A stretch of 64,000 nt of DNA from Deinococcus sp. QL22 (lineage in GTDB: Bacteria; Deinococcota; Deinococci; Deinococcales; Deinococcaceae), in NCBI RefSeq assembly GCF_023370075.1, contig NZ_CP097157.1, forward strand, positions 62,001-126,000. Direction: 5' to 3'. Below, one piece after another: positions 61,490-64,000 of the stretch. The position numbers were made by a program, and so were the translations under genes. The notes below the pieces were generated by a model. That model was not told where the DNA came from. It saw nothing but the letters and a program-made list of their open reading frames with translations, and ran no database searches. Position 1 is the stretch's first letter; every line of letters starts with the position of its first letter.

Positions 61490-61670
61490 GTCACTCCCCC
61501 TCGAGCCATCAAGCCTGTTGACATCTTTGACCTTCCAAGGTCGGATTGCAAATTCTGGCCGGCTCGAGGCCCTTTCGATCAGGCGCAACAGTATCTGAGG
61601 CCAAGAAGCCTGCACACAAAATCTCGCCGAGCGAACCGGGCTGTGATGACCTTTCCCTTTCCAGGAGGTT
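61490..61670 (+). ncRNA. Candidate bridge RNA region of IS110
   Basis: IS110-group elements encode a structured bridge RNA in the non-coding end upstream of the transposase that pairs with target and donor DNA. This 180-nt leader has short stems (GACCTTCCAAGGTC at about 61527; GGCTCGAGG near 61561) and then AGGAGG before the gene. Position and size fit; the fold is not verified. Confidence 0.4.
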
Positions 61671-61673
61671 TTT

Positions 61674-62666
61674 ATGGTGGTACTCGGCATTGACGTGGGG
61701 AAAAGCGAGCTGTACGCCTGTCTCCTGCAACCCGAATTGAAACCAGCTCGGCAGGTGGTGGCCAACACCGCCGAAGGCCATACCGGTCTGCAGACCTGGC
61801 TGGAGACACAGGGCGTCACGGCCCAAGAGACCTCGGTGGTGATGGAAGCGACCGGCGTGTACTGGGAGCGAATCGCGTTGAAGCTTCACTTGGCAGGCTA
61901 CCGGGTCAGTGTGGTTAACGCAGCGCAGATTAAGTTCTATGCGAAAAGTACGTTGAGGCGGGGCAAAACAGACAAAATGGATGCCGAGCTGATTGCGCGG
62001 TATGGCGAGACGATGCATCCAGCCTGCTGGATGCCCGCTGAACGAGATCGAGAAGCACTCCGTGCTTTGATCCACGAACGGGATGCGGTCATTTCTCTGA
62101 TCACTCTTGAAAAAGGACGTCAGCACGCCCTGGATCATCGTGAACAAGCTCTTGAGTTGGTCGTCCAACTGGGTCGAGAGCGCTTGGCGCTGCTTGAACA
62201 GCAGCGCGCCACGGTTGAACGGGCGATGGATGCGTGTGTGGCGGAATCCGCTGGACTCCGCGAACAAGTGGCCCTCCTGTCTTCCGTGCCGGGGATCGGG
62301 AAGTTGACCGCAGCGATCGTGCTGGCCGAGACGAGTCATCTCCAAGACGCCCAGGATTCGCGGCAATGGGCCGCTTACGCTGGATTGTCTCCGGTGCCGC
62401 GCCAGTCGGGCGCCATGGTGGGACGGTGTCGGATCTCTAAGATTGGAAACAGTCGACTGAGAAAGGCCTTTTACCTCTCGGCTGTCACGGTGTCTCGTCT
62501 CAAAAATCCGATGGGTGACTATTATCGACGATTGGTTGCGGCAGGAAAGCCGAAGAAGGTCGCCCTGATTGCCCTGGCACGCAAAATCCTTCGCACAAGT
62601 TTCGCCGTCCTTCGGTCTGCGAAACCCTTCGAGCTGGGGTACCAACGCCCCCAAGTCGTCTCTTGA
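61674..62666 (+). CDS. IS110-family (DEDD) transposase, 330 aa
   Basis: N-terminal RuvC-like DEDD domain: LGIDVGKSELYACLL (D), VVMEATGVYWERIAL (E), GKTDKMDAELIARYG (D, D). C-terminal Tnp domain with LLSSVPGIGKLTAAIVLAET, WAAYAGLSPVPRQSGAM and GRCRISKIGNSRLRKAFY; the Ser of the second domain is in PRQSGAM. Full length, undamaged. RBS AGGAGG upstream. Confidence 0.93.
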   Translation: MVVLGIDVGKSELYACLLQPELKPARQVVANTAEGHTGLQTWLETQGVTAQETSVVMEATGVYWERIALKLHLAGYRVSVVNAAQIKFYAKSTLRRGKTDKMDAELIARYGETMHPACWMPAERDREALRALIHERDAVISLITLEKGRQHALDHREQALELVVQLGRERLALLEQQRATVERAMDACVAESAGLREQVALLSSVPGIGKLTAAIVLAETSHLQDAQDSRQWAAYAGLSPVPRQSGAMVGRCRISKIGNSRLRKAFYLSAVTVSRLKNPMGDYYRRLVAAGKPKKVALIALARKILRTSFAVLRSAKPFELGYQRPQVVS

Positions 62667-62690
62667 CACCTGCGTTTCAACACAGTATTT

Positions 62691-63395
62691 GCACCTTAAA
62701 TCTTGAGGCGGGTTTCTGCGTGCTGGAAGGCATCGAGGGCAGCCAATTCTAGAAGAAGTGCTTGACGACGGACTTCTGGAACAAAGGAGAACCGAATGGT
62801 TCCCGCTAGAGCTCCCCAATCTGGCCAGACCTGTGGTGTCGTCACGGATGTTTCCAGATCTTGGACATGACAGAGCAAAAAGGCCAAGGTGGAGAGACAC
62901 CACCAACGAAACACGCCCTGTTTGCTGTGTTGGGCAAAGCGTTCAAGTCCAAAACGCCCGTTGATCGTTTTGAAGAACGCCTCTATCCTCCAGCGCCCTT
63001 TCCCGACCCGTGCGAGATAGATGCCGCCAAGATTGAGGTTGGACATCACAAAGCGTTGTTCAGGCTCCTTATTCCGGTGCAGCCAGACCCAGGAGATACA
63101 CATGATCTGGTCAAGCCCACAGGGCTTGACCAGATCGCCTCTGACCATGAGATCGCGCACCTGACGGCCATCCTTGAGCTTGCGTGTACAGCGGACACCC
63201 ACCACGATGTCAAGGCCATGAGCAAGAACACCTTGAATGAACTCAATACTCTCAAAGCCCCCGTCTGCATGTAAACGGGGACGCCGCTTGCCCGACAGCA
63301 ACGCAGGGGGAACGGTACGGAGCAGCTTCAGGGCCAGTTGTGCAGGCGAAGGTGTCCCTTTGCCCCGCCATACCTGAACGACCTGCTGCTGAGTT
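62691..63395 (-). pseudogene. IS4-family transposase, 5' truncated
   Basis: Minus frame: LHADGGFESIEFIQGVLAHG (second D region), RWRIEAFFKTINGRFGLERF (catalytic E in WRIEAF), end ALDAFQHAETRLKI. The frame is open upstream without a start to about 63395 (TQQQVVQVWRGKGTPSPAQL), and the first 150 or so residues are missing. A short second copy of the 3' end is at 60498. Confidence 0.8.
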
Positions 63396-63451
63396 TTGAC
63401 TGGTAGTCAGAGACTAGACGTTACTGTCTAGATCAACACCCCTTGAACATA

Positions 63452-63694
63452 TCATTTTTGAATGATGCATAGTATGCTGTAGTTTGCCAACATCAAATCA
63501 TATTTTGATGTTGATGCTGAAGTCATTACACTATTTTCGCCGTTGCTTTTAGGCAGAGCAGTGTCGACACGAATGGCTCCGTAGACTACCTGTTCATTGG
63601 TTGTTGTATCCATCCTATTGGCTACAGAATTAAAACCGTCATCAAGCACGCTATTTATTTGCGATGCAATCACCAGTTTTTGATTCAAATCCAT
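63452..63694 (-). CDS. AT-rich hypothetical protein, 80 aa
   Basis: MDLNQKLVIASQINSVLDDG then FNSVANRMDTTTNEQVVYGA: soluble, polar, no motif. AT-rich like the immunity-type genes. It is bounded by an IS4 fragment and an IS5 end, so it may be truncated. Confidence 0.45.
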   Translation of the reverse strand: MDLNQKLVIASQINSVLDDGFNSVANRMDTTTNEQVVYGAIRVDTALPKSNGENSVMTSASTSKYDLMLANYSILCIIQK

Positions 63695-63712
63695 TTCTAT
63701 AGCTAGTATCCA

Positions 63713-64000
63713 CTAGACCTCTTGCGAAAGTCAGGCGGGACGTGCACGGGTGAGGTTGCAGAGCGCCGCGATCAGCTGAACTCGGAGCGCAAACCGACGC
63801 CGCCGATGTCGGTACACGCCCTTCAAGACGCGGAAGATCTTCGTACGACGGATGGCATGCAGGGTGCCCTGCCGGGCATGTGCCAGCACGCGGTTTTCTT
63901 GGCGTTGTTCGGCGGAGAGGGGCGACGCTCGCGTCGCCTTATGGGTGGTGATGGCGTGCCCGTGGCTCCGCCAGAGTCCCTGGTCTCCGGCGTCCCCGAT
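63713..64000 (-). mobile_element. IS5-family element (second type), C-terminal transposase part
   Basis: The minus frame from the window edge to TGA at 63731-63733 reads SHGHAITTHKATRASPLSAE, then HARQGTLHAIRRTKIFRVLK and GVYRHRRRRFALRVQLIAAL. This is the C-terminus of a small IS5-like transposase. The end AGACCTCTTGCGAAAGT (63715-63732) is identical to the end at 9592-9609. The element continues outside the window. Confidence 0.8.

Larger units (their letters stand above)
61480..62690 (+). mobile_element. IS110-family insertion sequence
   Basis: One complete transposase with a non-coding leader of about 190 bp and a very short 3' flank. IS110 elements lack terminal inverted repeats, so the limits are estimates. 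On the left an IS6 fragment ends and on the right an IS4 fragment begins. Confidence 0.75.

Overview
The window looks like an insertion-sequence-rich accessory region from a GC-rich bacterium, most likely a Deinococcus or a close relative. This is inferred from the mix of IS701, IS4, IS5, IS6, IS630, IS982, IS3, ISL3 and IS110 families with DUF4034, DUF805, DUF4139, PadR/permease-prefix and Uma2 proteins; no rRNA or tRNA fixes the species. A truncated ParA-type ATPase (49.2-49.5 kb) hints at plasmid or megaplasmid ancestry. No CRISPR array, rRNA or tRNA was seen.

Layout. 0-9.6 kb: a broken MarR-like regulator, a lipoprotein, a GNAT gene, two tandem copies of one IS3-family element, a 282-aa protein, a single-gene cassette bounded by inverted IS5-type ends (5875-6787), an IS701 element and a second GNAT cassette. 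9.7-20.7 kb: small membrane and exported proteins mixed with immunity-like genes (SUKH, ankyrin and unknown families) and IS remnants. 20.7-24.5 kb: two large exported proteins (DUF4139 and a beta-propeller). 25-36 kb: more small immunity-like genes and lipoproteins, an IS4 element, an M48 peptidase and DUF5063/DUF4279 genes. 36-42.5 kb: a gene fragment with a PadR-operator-like dyad, an AAC(3)-type acetyltransferase, a divergent LysR/VOC pair, a frameshifted Uma2 nuclease and a DUF4034 protein. 42.5-45 kb: an IS6 element, then an IS630 element inserted at a TA inside a host gene whose two halves rejoin in frame. 45-57.8 kb: an Ig-like lipoprotein, two PadR-membrane protein modules, ParA and VapC fragments, and exported proteins. 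57.8-64 kb: nested IS5/cassette insertions, an IS110 element with a candidate bridge-RNA leader, and IS4, IS6 and IS5 remnants.

The main pattern is a roughly 19-bp sequence, GGGYSTGTMGGCYAAGGGT, usually preceded by CTAG or TTAG. It is the terminal inverted repeat of the resident IS5-family element, but it also borders single accessory genes that carry no transposase. Three cases have ends on both sides (5875-6787, 8637-9241, 18234-18806). In several others one end lies 13-60 bases upstream of a lone gene (12092-12508, 35668-35952, 58564-59496). The 310-aa gene with its terminal repeat sits inside an IS5 transposase at a TTAG, and the cassette's 5' end is also present 475 bp upstream. This suggests IS5-mobilised gene cassettes comparable to the 'mobile insertion cassettes' known for IS231.

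The second theme is decay. In-frame stops, single-base frameshifts and truncations affect many genes. Several indels lie in homopolymers and could be sequencing errors rather than biology. Functionally, the region carries many orphan immunity-like proteins and lipoproteins without cognate toxins, and its two PadR modules may share an operator type with dyad ACCTNGCNNNGCNAGGT.
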